Shown: positions 24,111 through 33,465, numbered from the stretch's first letter. The stretch is 38,519 nt of DNA from Caulobacter sp. S45 (GCF_009765965.1 NZ_LMUL01000001.1:3226-41744), one strand, 5' to 3'. Numbers and translations: made by a program. Notes: generated by a model from the sequence alone, not told the origin.

Positions 24111-25634
24111 CTACCAGTTCAGATCGCCCATCAGCCCTGCGTAGGTTTCCACGCCGTCCCAGAGGTTCTGCAGGCGCATGTTCTCGTTGGGCGCGTGCTG
24201 GCTGTTGTCGTGGTTGACCACCGGCAATCCGATCAGCGCCGTCTTCAGCATGGCGTCGAACACATAGATCGGGACACTGCCGCCCATCATCGGCAGCACG
24301 ACGACAGGGCGCCCAGCCGTGCGTCCAGCCGCCGCGATGACCGCCTTGGAGACTGGGGCGTCCAGGTCGGCCCGGAACCCCGGATAGCCCATGTCCCACG
24401 TCAACTTGATCAGTCGGGGATGCGCCAACCTCATGGCCAGATCGGGCGTCCGGTCGCAGACGGTCCAGCCCCTGGCCGCCAGAAAGGTTTCGACGCTGCT
24501 CCGGACGCCGTCAGGGGTCTGGTTCGGAACCAGCCGGAAGTCGAATGAGACCGAGGCTTCCGTCGGGATGGCGTTGTTGGCCTCGGCCCCGATCCCGCCG
24601 GAGCGTATCCCCCTGACATTGATGGCTGGGCGTAGCGTGCTGGCGGTCAATCCTTCCCCGCCCTCGGTGCGGCCGATCCCGAACTCCCGCTTCAGGGGCT
24701 CCTCCACCGGCGGCAGGGCGGCGAGCGCGGCCGTTTCCGATCGGCTGAGCGGCCTGACCTCGTCCGAGAACCCCGGCACGAGGATATGGCCCTCGTCGTC
24801 GCGCATGGCGGTGATCAACTCGGCGGCCATGACCGCGGGGTTGGGGACCCAGTTGCCGTAGTGGCCGTCGTGCAAGGCCCTCACCGGACCGTAGACTGTG
24901 GCTTCGAGCCCCATGCTGCCGCGCGCGCCGAAGTAGAGGGTGCTACGGCGCGACTGGTGGACGGGCCCGTCGCCGATCAGCCAGAGGTCCGCCTTGAGCA
25001 GGGCGGCGTTCGCCCTGAGCACTTCGGCCAGATGAGGCGAGCCCGCTTCCTCCTCGCCCTCCCAGAGCACGCGCAGATTGACGCTCGGCCGGTGGCCGGA
25101 GGCCTTGAGCGCGTCGAAGCCGGCCAGGAAGGCGACGATGGAGGCCTTGTCGTCCGCGACGGCGCGGCCATACAGCCGCCACTCCGGATCGAACGGGGGC
25201 TTGGCATGACGCCAATCCACGTCGCTCGGCTTGGACGCGAGCGGGCCCGTCCGCATCACCGGAATGAAGGGGTCGGACACCCACTGGCTTCGCGTCACCG
25301 GCTGACCATCGTAATGGGCGTAGAAGACCACGGTGCGCCGCGCGCCGGGGGTGTCGTAGCGACCGAACACCACCTTGGGCGCCCCCGCACTGGCGGAGAG
25401 CAGGTGGGTGTCGAAGCCCCGCGCCCGTAAAAGCCCCTCCAGGGCGGTCGCCGCGACGTCCAGTTTCGCAGGCTCGGCGGCGATGCTCGCAATCCGGGTG
25501 AGATCGTCGAGCTGGCCGACGATTTCGGCTTCGTGCTGCATCCGCCACTGCCGGACATCGCGGTTCAGCGGCGCCGCCGAGACCGCGTGAACGGCCAGCA
25601 GGGCGAAAAGGGCGGCGAAGCCGATCGTTCTCAT
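24111..25634 (-). CDS. Secreted M20 family metallopeptidase (dipeptidase/carboxypeptidase)
   Basis: A 507-residue co-catalytic zinc peptidase, exported (MRTIGFAALFALLAVHAVSA). The metal and catalytic residues of the M20 family are present: H107 and D109 (VFYAHYDGQPV), D161 (GRAVADDKAS), the E195-E196 pair (WEGEEEAGSPH), D222 (WLIGDGPVHQS) and H480 (NSQHAPNENMRL). The insertion between about 270 and 430 is the dimerisation/lid domain, with the conserved NAIPTEASVSFDFRLVP. It probably cleaves short peptides or acylated amino acids. It starts 16 bases after the stop of the aldehyde dehydrogenase, on the same strand, with gagga before it, so the two are likely one operon. Confidence 0.92.
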   Translation of the reverse strand: MRTIGFAALFALLAVHAVSAAPLNRDVRQWRMQHEAEIVGQLDDLTRIASIAAEPAKLDVAATALEGLLRARGFDTHLLSASAGAPKVVFGRYDTPGARRTVVFYAHYDGQPVTRSQWVSDPFIPVMRTGPLASKPSDVDWRHAKPPFDPEWRLYGRAVADDKASIVAFLAGFDALKASGHRPSVNLRVLWEGEEEAGSPHLAEVLRANAALLKADLWLIGDGPVHQSRRSTLYFGARGSMGLEATVYGPVRALHDGHYGNWVPNPAVMAAELITAMRDDEGHILVPGFSDEVRPLSRSETAALAALPPVEEPLKREFGIGRTEGGEGLTASTLRPAINVRGIRSGGIGAEANNAIPTEASVSFDFRLVPNQTPDGVRSSVETFLAARGWTVCDRTPDLAMRLAHPRLIKLTWDMGYPGFRADLDAPVSKAVIAAAGRTAGRPVVVLPMMGGSVPIYVFDAMLKTALIGLPVVNHDNSQHAPNENMRLQNLWDGVETYAGLMGDLNW

Positions 25635-25650
25635 GCTGAAGCTTTTGTCC

Positions 25651-27069
25651 TCATCGACGGCTGAGAAGGCGCGCCAGCACCGAGGCGAGCAAGCCCCAGG
25701 GCGGCCCGATCCGCTCGAACGCGTTGAAAGCCCCGATCTGGTGCACGCCGCGCGCATGGCTGAACCGACAGAAGCCTTCGTAGCCGTGATAGGCGCCGAT
25801 CCCGCTCGGGCCCACGCCACCGAACGGCAGGCTCTCCTGGGCGATGTGCAGGAGCGTGCCGTTCAAGGTGACGCCGCCTGAGGTCGCGCCATCGAGCAGG
25901 CGGCGATGCTGCTGTTCGTTGTGGGTGAAGGCGTAGAGTGCAAGCGGACGGTCGCGCGCGTTGATGAAATCAAGCGCGTCCTTCAGGCTGTCATAGGCGA
26001 CGATAGGCAGGACCGGGCCGAATATCTCCTCGGTAAGCAGGATGCTCGTCGCGGGAAGATCCAAGACGACCGTCGGGCCGATCTTGCGCGCGGCGGCTAC
26101 GCCCGCGTCCTCGTGGGTCAGGACCGTCGCCCCGCTCGCCCGTGCGGCTTCGATCGCCTGCGCAAGCCGGTCGTAATGGCGTTGGGTGATCATCGACGTG
26201 TAGTCGGCGTTGTCCGCGATCCTGGGATAGTCGCGCCGCGCCTGCGTCATCACCGCCTGTGCGAAGGCGTGCGCACTGGCCTTCGGCACGAGCACGTAGT
26301 CGGGTGCGATACAGGTCTGGCCGGCGTTGACGAACTTGCCGAAGGCGATGCTGCGCGCCGCCTTTTCGAGGGGGTAGTCGGGGCAGATCACGGCCGGCGA
26401 CTTGCCGCCGAGTTCCAGAGTCACCGGGGTGAGGTTGACCGCCGCCGCCTGCATCACCTTGCGCCCCACCGCCGTCGAGCCCGTGAACACTAGGTGGTCA
26501 AAGGGCAGGCTGGAGAAGGCCTGCGCCGTGTCGATCCCGCCGACGACGACCGCGACCTCCGTCTCCGCGAAGGTCCCGGCGATGAGGCTGGATAGGAGGT
26601 TGGAGAAGTTCGGCGTCAGCTCCGACGGCTTCAGCATCGCGCGATTGCCGGCCGCGAGCGCGTCCACGAGCGGCGACAGGGCGAGGAGCAGGGGATAGTT
26701 CCAGGGCGAGATGATCCCCACCACGCCCAGGGGCTCGCGCCGCACCCAGGCCTTGGCGGGCTGGAACATGATGTCCACGCGCCGCCGCTCGGGCTTCATC
26801 CAGCCGGCCAGTCTGCGCCGGGCGTAGCGGATCGCGCTCAGGGTCGGCACGATCTCCAGTAACTGGGTCTCAGTGCGTGACCGCACGCCGAAGTCTGCGG
26901 AGATGGCGCGAGCCAGCGCCGCCTCATGGCCGGTGATCAGGTGGGCCAGCCGTCCAAGTCTATCCAGGCGCGTGGCCAAGTCCGGCGCGGCTTGATGCCG
27001 GGAAGCGGCGTGTTGAAGATCGAAGACGCGCTGCGCTTCGGTGTCGGACGTCGGTGGCGGGCCCTTCAT
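25651..27069 (-). CDS. Coniferyl-aldehyde-type aldehyde dehydrogenase
   Basis: A 472-residue NAD(P)-dependent aldehyde dehydrogenase, cytosolic. It has REPLGVVGIISPWNYPLLLA (Asn124 oxyanion hole), FTGSTAVGRKVM, VTLELGGKSPAVI with general-base E219, and FVNAGQTCIAPDYVL with nucleophile C253. The C-terminal part, ESLPFGGVGPSGIGAYHGYE then GFCRFSHARGVHQ, is typical of the coniferyl aldehyde dehydrogenase/class-3 ALDH branch, which lacks the long tail of class 1/2. It converts aromatic or medium-chain aldehydes to acids. ATG 27069 has agga upstream. It is coupled to the M20 peptidase gene and follows the PAP2 gene by 63 bp. Confidence 0.9.
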   Translation of the reverse strand: MKGPPPTSDTEAQRVFDLQHAASRHQAAPDLATRLDRLGRLAHLITGHEAALARAISADFGVRSRTETQLLEIVPTLSAIRYARRRLAGWMKPERRRVDIMFQPAKAWVRREPLGVVGIISPWNYPLLLALSPLVDALAAGNRAMLKPSELTPNFSNLLSSLIAGTFAETEVAVVVGGIDTAQAFSSLPFDHLVFTGSTAVGRKVMQAAAVNLTPVTLELGGKSPAVICPDYPLEKAARSIAFGKFVNAGQTCIAPDYVLVPKASAHAFAQAVMTQARRDYPRIADNADYTSMITQRHYDRLAQAIEAARASGATVLTHEDAGVAAARKIGPTVVLDLPATSILLTEEIFGPVLPIVAYDSLKDALDFINARDRPLALYAFTHNEQQHRRLLDGATSGGVTLNGTLLHIAQESLPFGGVGPSGIGAYHGYEGFCRFSHARGVHQIGAFNAFERIGPPWGLLASVLARLLSRR

Positions 27070-27132
27070 GGACCGATCCTATTGGGGATCAAACCCCCCG
27101 TCTCCGTGTCTCGGCGCTTCAGATCTGGAAGC

Positions 27133-28038
27133 TCACGTCTTTGGCGGCGACGGGACGTCCGGGGCCGGCTTACGGGGTTCCAGCCAAGGCGTGCGCTCCA
27201 TGGCTTGCCGCTCGACAGTGCACTGGCGCGCGGCTGGCGGGCCGCCAGCCTGGCTCAACAGAGCGGTCATCTCGCCACGGGCGGCGTCGAGATCGGCCCG
27301 GAATTGCGGATCGGCGTGGAGCGCGGCCACCAGCGCCGAGCCGTTGACCCGCCCGGCTTCTACGTCGCTGACGGTATGGACGCCGCAGACCACCCGGCTC
27401 TCGCCATAGGCCCGCGCACGGGCGAGTATTTCGGTGGCGTGGCCGGGTGCCAGTTCGGCCAGGATCAGCCCGTAGGCCCAGCTCATCGTGGTGTGGCCGC
27501 TGGGATAGGACCAGCTCTTGGCCAGGGCCTTGCGGTCGTCCTCGGTGCAGATCGGGCCGCCGTAGGTGACGAAGGGACGGGGATGCTGGAAACGGTCCTT
27601 GGGGAAGTTAGTGATGGCGCTGGCGTCGGCGCGCACGCGGGCCAGCAGTTTCAGCGTGATCGGTGCGGTCTGTGGGCCGAGGTCCACGCCCAGCGCGCAA
27701 TCGAAGTCGGCCGCGACAGCGACGGGGGTCTGCACCGCGTCTCGTGCCGCCAGGGCCCAGCGCGGCGTGCCCTGGAGTTTCCGGGTGGCGATATAGGCGT
27801 CGTGGTCCACGCGCTCGGCGTCCTCGCCGGTGTTGGGCGTCGGAGGTGGCGGAAGCACGACGAAGGTGTCGGGTATCGCGCTCGACTGGAGATATCCGGG
27901 GGCAGGTTTGGAAGCTTGTTCGATCGTCGCCTTTGCAGCCGGCGGGGCGAGCCCGGGAGATTGAGCCAGCGCCAAGCTCGAGCCGGCCAGCGCGACCGAC
28001 AGCACAGTGGTGAAGAGCAATCCTTGGTTGGCGACCAT
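27133..28038 (-). CDS. Periplasmic class A (PAP2 superfamily) acid phosphatase
   Basis: A 301-residue exported phosphatase (signal peptide to about residue 26, SSLALAQ). The vanadium-haloperoxidase/PAP2 active site is intact: K147 and R154-P155 (KDRFQHPRP), S180-G181-H182 (SYPSGHTTMSWAYG) and R215, H221, D225 (SRVVCGVHTVSDVEAG). It releases phosphate from organic phosphoesters in the periplasm. It is longer than the 230-250 residues of classical PhoN, with an N-terminal extension rich in Pro/Ala and a Pro-rich tail. It is the first gene of a same-strand run with the aldehyde dehydrogenase and M20 peptidase, although those activities are not obviously linked. Confidence 0.93.
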   Translation of the reverse strand: MVANQGLLFTTVLSVALAGSSLALAQSPGLAPPAAKATIEQASKPAPGYLQSSAIPDTFVVLPPPPTPNTGEDAERVDHDAYIATRKLQGTPRWALAARDAVQTPVAVAADFDCALGVDLGPQTAPITLKLLARVRADASAITNFPKDRFQHPRPFVTYGGPICTEDDRKALAKSWSYPSGHTTMSWAYGLILAELAPGHATEILARARAYGESRVVCGVHTVSDVEAGRVNGSALVAALHADPQFRADLDAARGEMTALLSQAGGPPAARQCTVERQAMERTPWLEPRKPAPDVPSPPKT

Positions 28039-28082
28039 GCGGATGATCTCGTTCGAGCTTAGCGAAAACTCTTAGCACACCG

Positions 28083-28140
28083 TATGAGGAGCGACTCCAG
28101 ACGGCGGAACGGAACCGCGCCTGGAGTCGTCAACCTCATA
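28083..28140 (-). terminator. Three-tier hairpin downstream of the M14 carboxypeptidase gene
   Basis: Nested arms: tatgagg (28083-28089) with cctcata (28134-28140); cgactccag (28092-28100) with ctggagtcg (28121-28129); and gcgg (28104-28107) with ccgc (28115-28118). That is 20 pairs in one nested structure, starting 16 bases after the M14 stop on the minus strand. The plus strand continues ttttgg beyond it. No T tract follows in the M14 direction, so it may work as an mRNA 3'-end protector as well as a terminator. Confidence 0.6.
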
Positions 28141-28155
28141 TTTTGGCGGGGACCG

Positions 28156-30978
28156 TCAGTTGGCGGCCGCCAGGTGGGTGGGGTGATCGGCTTGGGCCAC
28201 GTTGGCCTGTCCGGCGGTGCTCGGCCCGTAGAACAGGCCGTTGAAAAGGAATTTGAACGTGGCGTAGGGCTGACCGCGCTGGGTCACCTCCGGACCGAGC
28301 AGGAAGACGTGTCCCTTGCCCAGCGAGGCGTCGATGATCCCGGCCTTCCCGTTCAGCAGCTTCTGACCCCAGGCCCAGCCGGAAACCAGGGGATCGTCGC
28401 TGTAGTACCAACTGACCTTGCGCACGCCGGGGCTGTTGTCGGCGACCGTGAAGCTCGGGCTGTTGTAGTAGAAGAGGTTGGCGTTTTCCGGCACGCCGTA
28501 GGCCAGCGGATCGGTGATATCGACCTTGGCGGCCAGGATCGAGCCGGGGACGTAGAACTTGGTGGTGGGGATCGGCTTCTCCTTGCCGTCGTCGCCCTTG
28601 GTGACCAGCACGTTGGTGACCGGCAGGCCCAGGGCGGCCCCGATGTTGGAGGCGTTGCCGACGGTGATGACCGTGCCGCCGGCCTTGGCGAAGTTCGCCA
28701 GCGCCGGATAGGTCTTCTCGGAGGATATCTTGCCGAGCATCGGATGGAACTCGGCCGGGATGTCGGCGGCGTTGGGCAGCGGACGGCCCGATCCTTCTTC
28801 GCGATCCAGGATGTCGCTTTGCAGGATCAGCACGTCGTACTTCTTGTTCAGATCGCCATGGTCGAGCTCAGGCGGATAGACGCGGGTGAAGGGGAACTCG
28901 AACTGGTCGAAGATCCAGCGGGTCCAGCCCGACGCCATCGAGCCGCCGTAGATGTCGACCAGCCCGATGCGCACGGGCTTGACCGCGATGGTGTCGCCCG
29001 ACGGCCTGGCGTCCACCGCGTAGGCGTCGATGCCGAGCGGCGCGACGTTTGACGTCACGATCGCCTTGGCCTTGGCGGAGGCCGGGATCCACAGCGCGCC
29101 CGGCGCCAGGGTCTGGTCGCCGGCCATGGTCGGCGCCTTCAGCCAGTAGACCGGCAGCTTGGCCTTGAGCAGGCGGTTGGTCAGGATGAAGCTGTTGTCG
29201 GTGGCGTGGCTGACCACATAGCCAGCCGAGCCCGTGCCGATCACGCGACCGGGCGGCGGGGCCTCGATCACGTCCGGCACGGCCGGGAAGGCCTGCGGCG
29301 CGCCGTCCAGCATCCGGTCGAACTTCACGTTCATCTGCAGGGCCAGCGTATAGCCGGTGATGTCGTAGGGCTTGATCGGCGGCCCGCCGGGATAGGCGAA
29401 GTCCTGCGGGTGGTCCTGGGGCTCGAACATGTCGAGCACGTGCGGGCGGAAGGCCTGGTCGGCGCGCACGACGTAGGAGCCCGCCGGATAGCTCTTGCCG
29501 GCGAACTGGAACGGCGTCGGCGCCTGCTGCACCTCCACCCCGTTCTTGATCAGGGTGTTGAGGAACTTGACGGTGGTCGGCATGTCCGGCTGGCTGTCGG
29601 CCGGGATGATGTAGGCGCGCGGCGCCCGCTTGGACGGGTCGTGCAGGACGGTGTCGTAGAGGCTGGAGGCCACCGTCAGCTTCGCATCGCGGCCGTGATA
29701 GTCGCTCTTCAGGTTGGCGCCCGCGGTCTTCGCCGCGTCGATCCGCTTGGGCGTGATCACCCAGCTGTCCTGGGAGCCCTTCTGGATCTCGTTTCTGCCC
29801 ATGATGTAGCGGTTGTAGAGCACCGTCTCGCGGTAACGAGAGGCGAAGTCCATCGCCGCTCGGTCCATCTCCTTCACATAGTCGATGGATTGCTGGAAGT
29901 ACCAGGTCTGAGGCGCCACGGTCATCACCTCGTCCTCGCGGGCGAGTTGGTTGCTTAGCACCAGGGGTATCTTCTCCGGCGTGGGACTGCCGATGATCTC
30001 GGTGAGGATGCCGATCTGGTTGTGGAAATAGCCAACCGTGCGGAAACCGCCGTTGAACCAGGTGGAGTAGGGGGCTCCCGACCGCATGATCGAGCCGCCC
30101 TTGCCCTGTTCGACCAGGCGGGCGTGCATCAGTTCGCCCAAGACGTCGGTCTGGTTGATGACCAGCGGCTCGTCGTTGTAGTTGTAGGGATCGCGGAACG
30201 GCGGGATGAACACCACCGCGCCGGTCGGTCCGGTTTGGTGTTCATTATAGAGAATCTGCGGGTACCAGACCCGATAGTTGATGTTGTTGACGTTGGTGGT
30301 CTCGGGCTGGGTCGAGGCGTAGCTGTCACGGTTGTCGTCGTGGCCGATATACTTCTGGTACAGGATCGGTAGGTTCTCGTAGGTGCGCTTCTTGATGTCG
30401 GTCGGGCGCATATACCAGTCGGCGACCAACTCCAGCCCGTCGGGATTGGCGAAGGCGAACAGGGTGATGTCGTCGCCCAGCAGCCGCAGCGTCTCCGGAT
30501 CGTTACGGGTGAGCATCTCGTGGATGATCTGGATGTGGGTCTGGGCGTTCACCACTTCGGAGGCGTGCAGGCCGGCGTCGATCCAGACGATCGACTTGCC
30601 TTCCTGGGCCAGGGCATGGGCTTGCTCGTCGCTCAGCCCCTTGGCCAGCGCCAGTTGCTGCGAAATCTGCCGGTAGTGCTCCAGTTTCGAGATGTTCTCG
30701 GGCGAGGAGATGATCGCCATATACTGCTCGCGACCCTCGGCGGTCTTGCCGATGCTGACGAGCTTCATCCGGTCGCTCTCGCCCGCCACCTGCTTCAGCC
30801 ACGCTGAGATCTGCGTATAGTTGGCCAGGAAGTAGTCGCTGCCGGGTTTGGCGGGCAGCATCTTGGCGGGGTCGGTGACGGCGGCCTTGGTCGGCGGCGC
30901 ATCGGTCGCGCGAGCGGGCGCCGAACTTATGGCCGACATGGCGGCGAGCATCGTCGTGGCGAGCAGTAAACGTCGCAT
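28156..30978 (-). CDS. Secreted M14 zinc carboxypeptidase with C-terminal glutamine-amidotransferase-like domain
   Basis: A 940-residue exported peptidase (signal MRRLLLATTMLAAMSAISSA). The M14 domain (about 45-400) has zinc ligands H138 and E141 (DAGLHASEVV), a third His at H247 (YNEHQTGPTGAVVFIPPF) and a catalytic Glu candidate E327 (GILTEIIGSPTP). The sequence NPDGLELVADWYMRP is the usual substrate-loop region. After about 430 comes a beta-rich linker (PRAYIIPADSQPD). From about 690 there is an alpha/beta domain like class-I amidotransferases without their Cys (KPVRIGLVDIYGGSMASGW, ALANFAKAGGTVITVGNASN). Such long M14 proteins are common in secretomes of scavenging bacteria; the substrate is not known. 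A G-rich site precedes ATG 30978. Confidence 0.9.
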   Translation of the reverse strand: MRRLLLATTMLAAMSAISSAPARATDAPPTKAAVTDPAKMLPAKPGSDYFLANYTQISAWLKQVAGESDRMKLVSIGKTAEGREQYMAIISSPENISKLEHYRQISQQLALAKGLSDEQAHALAQEGKSIVWIDAGLHASEVVNAQTHIQIIHEMLTRNDPETLRLLGDDITLFAFANPDGLELVADWYMRPTDIKKRTYENLPILYQKYIGHDDNRDSYASTQPETTNVNNINYRVWYPQILYNEHQTGPTGAVVFIPPFRDPYNYNDEPLVINQTDVLGELMHARLVEQGKGGSIMRSGAPYSTWFNGGFRTVGYFHNQIGILTEIIGSPTPEKIPLVLSNQLAREDEVMTVAPQTWYFQQSIDYVKEMDRAAMDFASRYRETVLYNRYIMGRNEIQKGSQDSWVITPKRIDAAKTAGANLKSDYHGRDAKLTVASSLYDTVLHDPSKRAPRAYIIPADSQPDMPTTVKFLNTLIKNGVEVQQAPTPFQFAGKSYPAGSYVVRADQAFRPHVLDMFEPQDHPQDFAYPGGPPIKPYDITGYTLALQMNVKFDRMLDGAPQAFPAVPDVIEAPPPGRVIGTGSAGYVVSHATDNSFILTNRLLKAKLPVYWLKAPTMAGDQTLAPGALWIPASAKAKAIVTSNVAPLGIDAYAVDARPSGDTIAVKPVRIGLVDIYGGSMASGWTRWIFDQFEFPFTRVYPPELDHGDLNKKYDVLILQSDILDREEGSGRPLPNAADIPAEFHPMLGKISSEKTYPALANFAKAGGTVITVGNASNIGAALGLPVTNVLVTKGDDGKEKPIPTTKFYVPGSILAAKVDITDPLAYGVPENANLFYYNSPSFTVADNSPGVRKVSWYYSDDPLVSGWAWGQKLLNGKAGIIDASLGKGHVFLLGPEVTQRGQPYATFKFLFNGLFYGPSTAGQANVAQADHPTHLAAAN

Positions 30979-31248
30979 GGAGCACCCCTTTACCCGCAGC
31001 CGTCCGGTGGGCGGCCGCCGTCCCTATTTTTTTTGCCTGGTTGCGCCTTAGCACGGCGCTGGCGATCTGCAACGCTGGGATCATCACTTTCGAACGGGGG
31101 CGGTCGCCCTGGCCTGATTTGCCTGAAACAGTTCGACTCTGCCTTTCCCTCGCGCTCGGGACCGCCTCTGCTCACCTTCCGAGATGTCATCGGTACGACG
31201 CGGTGAGATGGGGCGTGGCGGCCGCCGGGTTCTAAAGCTCGATAAACC

Positions 31249-32916
31249 CTAGAAGGCGACCTGGGTCCGCAAGCTCACCGCGTTCGATTCGGCGCCGACC
31301 GGAACGCCAAGCGCGGCGCCCTTGACCGCGGCGCCGTTCGCCTTGTCGTAGTCGATGTGGTTGTAGTCCAGCAGCAGTCGGAACAGGTCGTTCGGATACC
31401 AGTTCAGCCCCAGCGTATAGCCGGTCTGGCGTCCGCCATCGACGGCGGCGGGATCGGTCGCGAGTGCGGCGCCGGTTCGGAAATTGCTGTTCAGATCGAC
31501 ATAGCTGACGCGCGCGGCGATCTCCCAGGCGCCCCAGCCGCCCTCGGTCAGGGAGAAGGGATGCTTCGGGTAGATCCGGAAGTATGAAGCCGACTGCGGA
31601 TTGTAGGTGTGGCTCTCGCCGGTGAGGGCCCAACTGACCTGTCCGTAGGCGCCGCCGAAATCCGCATCGGGCAGGCCACGGCGCTCGACCTTGTATTTGT
31701 AGAACTCACCCTGCCAGAACAGGCTCTTGTAGGTGGACGCGGTCTCGAGATCGAGCACGTAGCCGCCGCGCGCGGGGTTGGCCGCCGTGCCGATGGCGCC
31801 GGTGCTCAGCAGGGTGGTGGGGTCGATCCGCAGTTCGGGCTGGTCGCTCAGCGACACTGTCTCGGGCGTCCCGTTGCCCGCATTGGGCGGCGCGATCAGT
31901 TCGTCGACGCCGAAACCCAGGTGCACGGTGTAGTCGGGACCCTTCAACACCTGGAACGCGGCGCGCTGGAAAGAGCCGAACCGCTCGCCCGTGAGCGTGT
32001 GGGAGTCGCCGCTAGCCGGTCCCGTCAGGTATCCGCCGAGCCAGTAACGGTCGCCGAAGAAGCGCACGCCGGCGTTGGACCTGGCGTCGCCGGTGTTGAA
32101 GTTGGTGGCGATGTTGGACGGCGAGGCGCGCTCCAGGAACACCGTGTCGTTGGAACTGGTGGATTGGTCGAGCGTGAAGAAGGTGTTGGAGTAGCCGATT
32201 TCGAAGGCGGCTCCACGCAGGCCGCCATAGACGATCTGCGCCGTCTCGATACCCTTGGCGGTCTGGTCCGAGGAGTTTCCGGCGTCCCAGACCAGGCCGA
32301 AGCCCCAGGGGCCGGCCGTCCCGGCGATCCCGATCCGGGCGCGTCGCGCGTTCACGCCGTCCGAAAGCTGCTGGGGCCCGACGGCCTTGGAATCCGGGTG
32401 GAAGCCGAGATAGCCGCCGGCGTCGATCTGAACGTCGCCGGTCAAACCGATGGAATACTGCCCGTCGGCGCTCTGCATGGTCAGGCGGTGGCTGGAGTTC
32501 TGGATGATCCGCGGAATACCGAATCCTTCGTCCTCGGTGCGCTGAGGCGCCACCGAGGCGATGGTATGTGAGGTGGCGTTCTGCAGCGCGCGGGGCAGAC
32601 CGTTCTGGGCTTCGGCGGGCGTCGTGTCCGCCGGAGCCGCCATGGCCTGTCGCTGTGCGGAGGCCGTTTGGGATAGCTGCGCCTGCAAGGCGTTCACCTG
32701 CGCGGAGAGGGTGTCGATCCGCTGCTGGTCGCGTTGGGAGATCGACTGCACCAGTGAGGTCAAGGCCTGGATTTGGGCCCGAAGGTTCTGACTGTCGGAC
32801 GGATTGTTCGTGGGGACCTGTTCGGCCATGGCGGGGTTCGCGCCGGCGGTCAGCCACACTAACCCGGCAGCCGCGCCAAACAGGCTCCGCTTCAACGACC
32901 CGACGGGCGAGATCAT
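31249..32916 (-). CDS. OprO/OprP-type outer-membrane porin
   Basis: A 555-residue porin of the phosphate-selective porin O/P family (PF07396). It has a signal peptide (SLKRSLFGAAAGLVWLTAGA, cleaved near NPAMAEQ) and an N-terminal coiled coil (about 45-90, LRAQIQALTSLVQSISQRDQ). A 16-stranded barrel follows, with typical turns (DVQIDAGGYLGFHPD, ARRARIGIAGTAGPWGFGLV, DAGNSSDQ) and a terminal beta strand ending in Phe (VSLRTQVAF), the OMP insertion signal. The name does not fix the substrate: many members take up polyphosphate or other anions. MISPVGSLKR at 32916 is the start, with ggggg five bases upstream; the longer frame to 32973 lacks a site. Confidence 0.9.
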   Translation of the reverse strand: MISPVGSLKRSLFGAAAGLVWLTAGANPAMAEQVPTNNPSDSQNLRAQIQALTSLVQSISQRDQQRIDTLSAQVNALQAQLSQTASAQRQAMAAPADTTPAEAQNGLPRALQNATSHTIASVAPQRTEDEGFGIPRIIQNSSHRLTMQSADGQYSIGLTGDVQIDAGGYLGFHPDSKAVGPQQLSDGVNARRARIGIAGTAGPWGFGLVWDAGNSSDQTAKGIETAQIVYGGLRGAAFEIGYSNTFFTLDQSTSSNDTVFLERASPSNIATNFNTGDARSNAGVRFFGDRYWLGGYLTGPASGDSHTLTGERFGSFQRAAFQVLKGPDYTVHLGFGVDELIAPPNAGNGTPETVSLSDQPELRIDPTTLLSTGAIGTAANPARGGYVLDLETASTYKSLFWQGEFYKYKVERRGLPDADFGGAYGQVSWALTGESHTYNPQSASYFRIYPKHPFSLTEGGWGAWEIAARVSYVDLNSNFRTGAALATDPAAVDGGRQTGYTLGLNWYPNDLFRLLLDYNHIDYDKANGAAVKGAALGVPVGAESNAVSLRTQVAF

Positions 32917-33226
32917 CCTACCCCCAACACAGTTGCGCCGAGGGCAATGGAAGATAAAGCGCCGGTTTCCCACCCAGTTGAATTCGGGTCTTCGTCAGAT
33001 TCTCTCACATGCCGGTGCGCTTGCGCTCCGCCTGCGCGGAGATGCGGTGGAGGGGGAGTAGTATCGGTCGTCGAGGGGCGCCTTCCGGCGTCGTCGTGGC
33101 TGGCGATAGGCGCCAAGCGGCGATGCGCTGATAGGGCGAGCCCGGGCGCTCGCAATCCGAGGCTGACCTGGCCTCAGGGCGTGATACAAGCGCCTTCAAA
33201 GCTCAGCTTAGTTCGAACAAGGCAGC
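32917..33226. other. 310-bp divergent intergenic region between porin and SPFH operon
   Basis: No gene is supported here. Three short perfect dyads are visible: ctccgc/gcggag (33026-33031, 33036-33041), gcgagc/gctcgc (33136-33141, 33148-33153) and gaggc/gcctc (33159-33163, 33171-33175). The last two lie just ahead of the two-gene SPFH unit and could be regulatory. No Pho box is recognisable before the porin gene, so phosphate control is not supported by the sequence. Confidence 0.45.
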
Positions 33227-33463
33227 ATGAACCGCGCCGCTCTAACCCAGGCCATCCGGCCGATCGTCAGGTTCCTGGCGGCGTCCGCCCTGGCGTTCCT
33301 GCTCGCGGGGATCATTGCGCCTCGTCTCGTCAACGCCCGCGATACGACCCTGCTGGTGATTGCGCTGGTGCTCTACCTGCTCGCCGTCGTGGCTTTCGTC
33401 TGGGGGCTCGCAGCGCTCATCGGCGGACTTCGGCGATATCTGCTGCGAACGAACGGAGGCTGA
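33227..33463 (+). CDS. Two-helix inner-membrane protein, partner of the SPFH lipoprotein
   Basis: A 78-residue protein with two hydrophobic helices, about 17-33 (LAASALAFLLAGIIAPR) and 43-66 (LVIALVLYLLAVVAFVWGL), and a basic C-terminus (GLRRYLLRTNGG). It has no recognised family. Both termini are likely cytosolic by positive charge. It ends two bases before the start of the SPFH lipoprotein gene, so the pair is surely co-transcribed and probably works together. ATG 33227 has aagg upstream. Confidence 0.75.
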   Translation: MNRAALTQAIRPIVRFLAASALAFLLAGIIAPRLVNARDTTLLVIALVLYLLAVVAFVWGLAALIGGLRRYLLRTNGG

Positions 33464-33465
33464 CC

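Noticed and set aside
31261-31290. gttcgattc-like T-loop sequence suggesting a tRNA
   Set aside because: It lies inside the porin gene and no acceptor or anticodon stem can be formed around it.
32917-33226. Search for a Pho box upstream of the OprO/P-type porin
   Set aside because: No pair of CTGTCAT-like half-sites was found, so phosphate regulation is not claimed.
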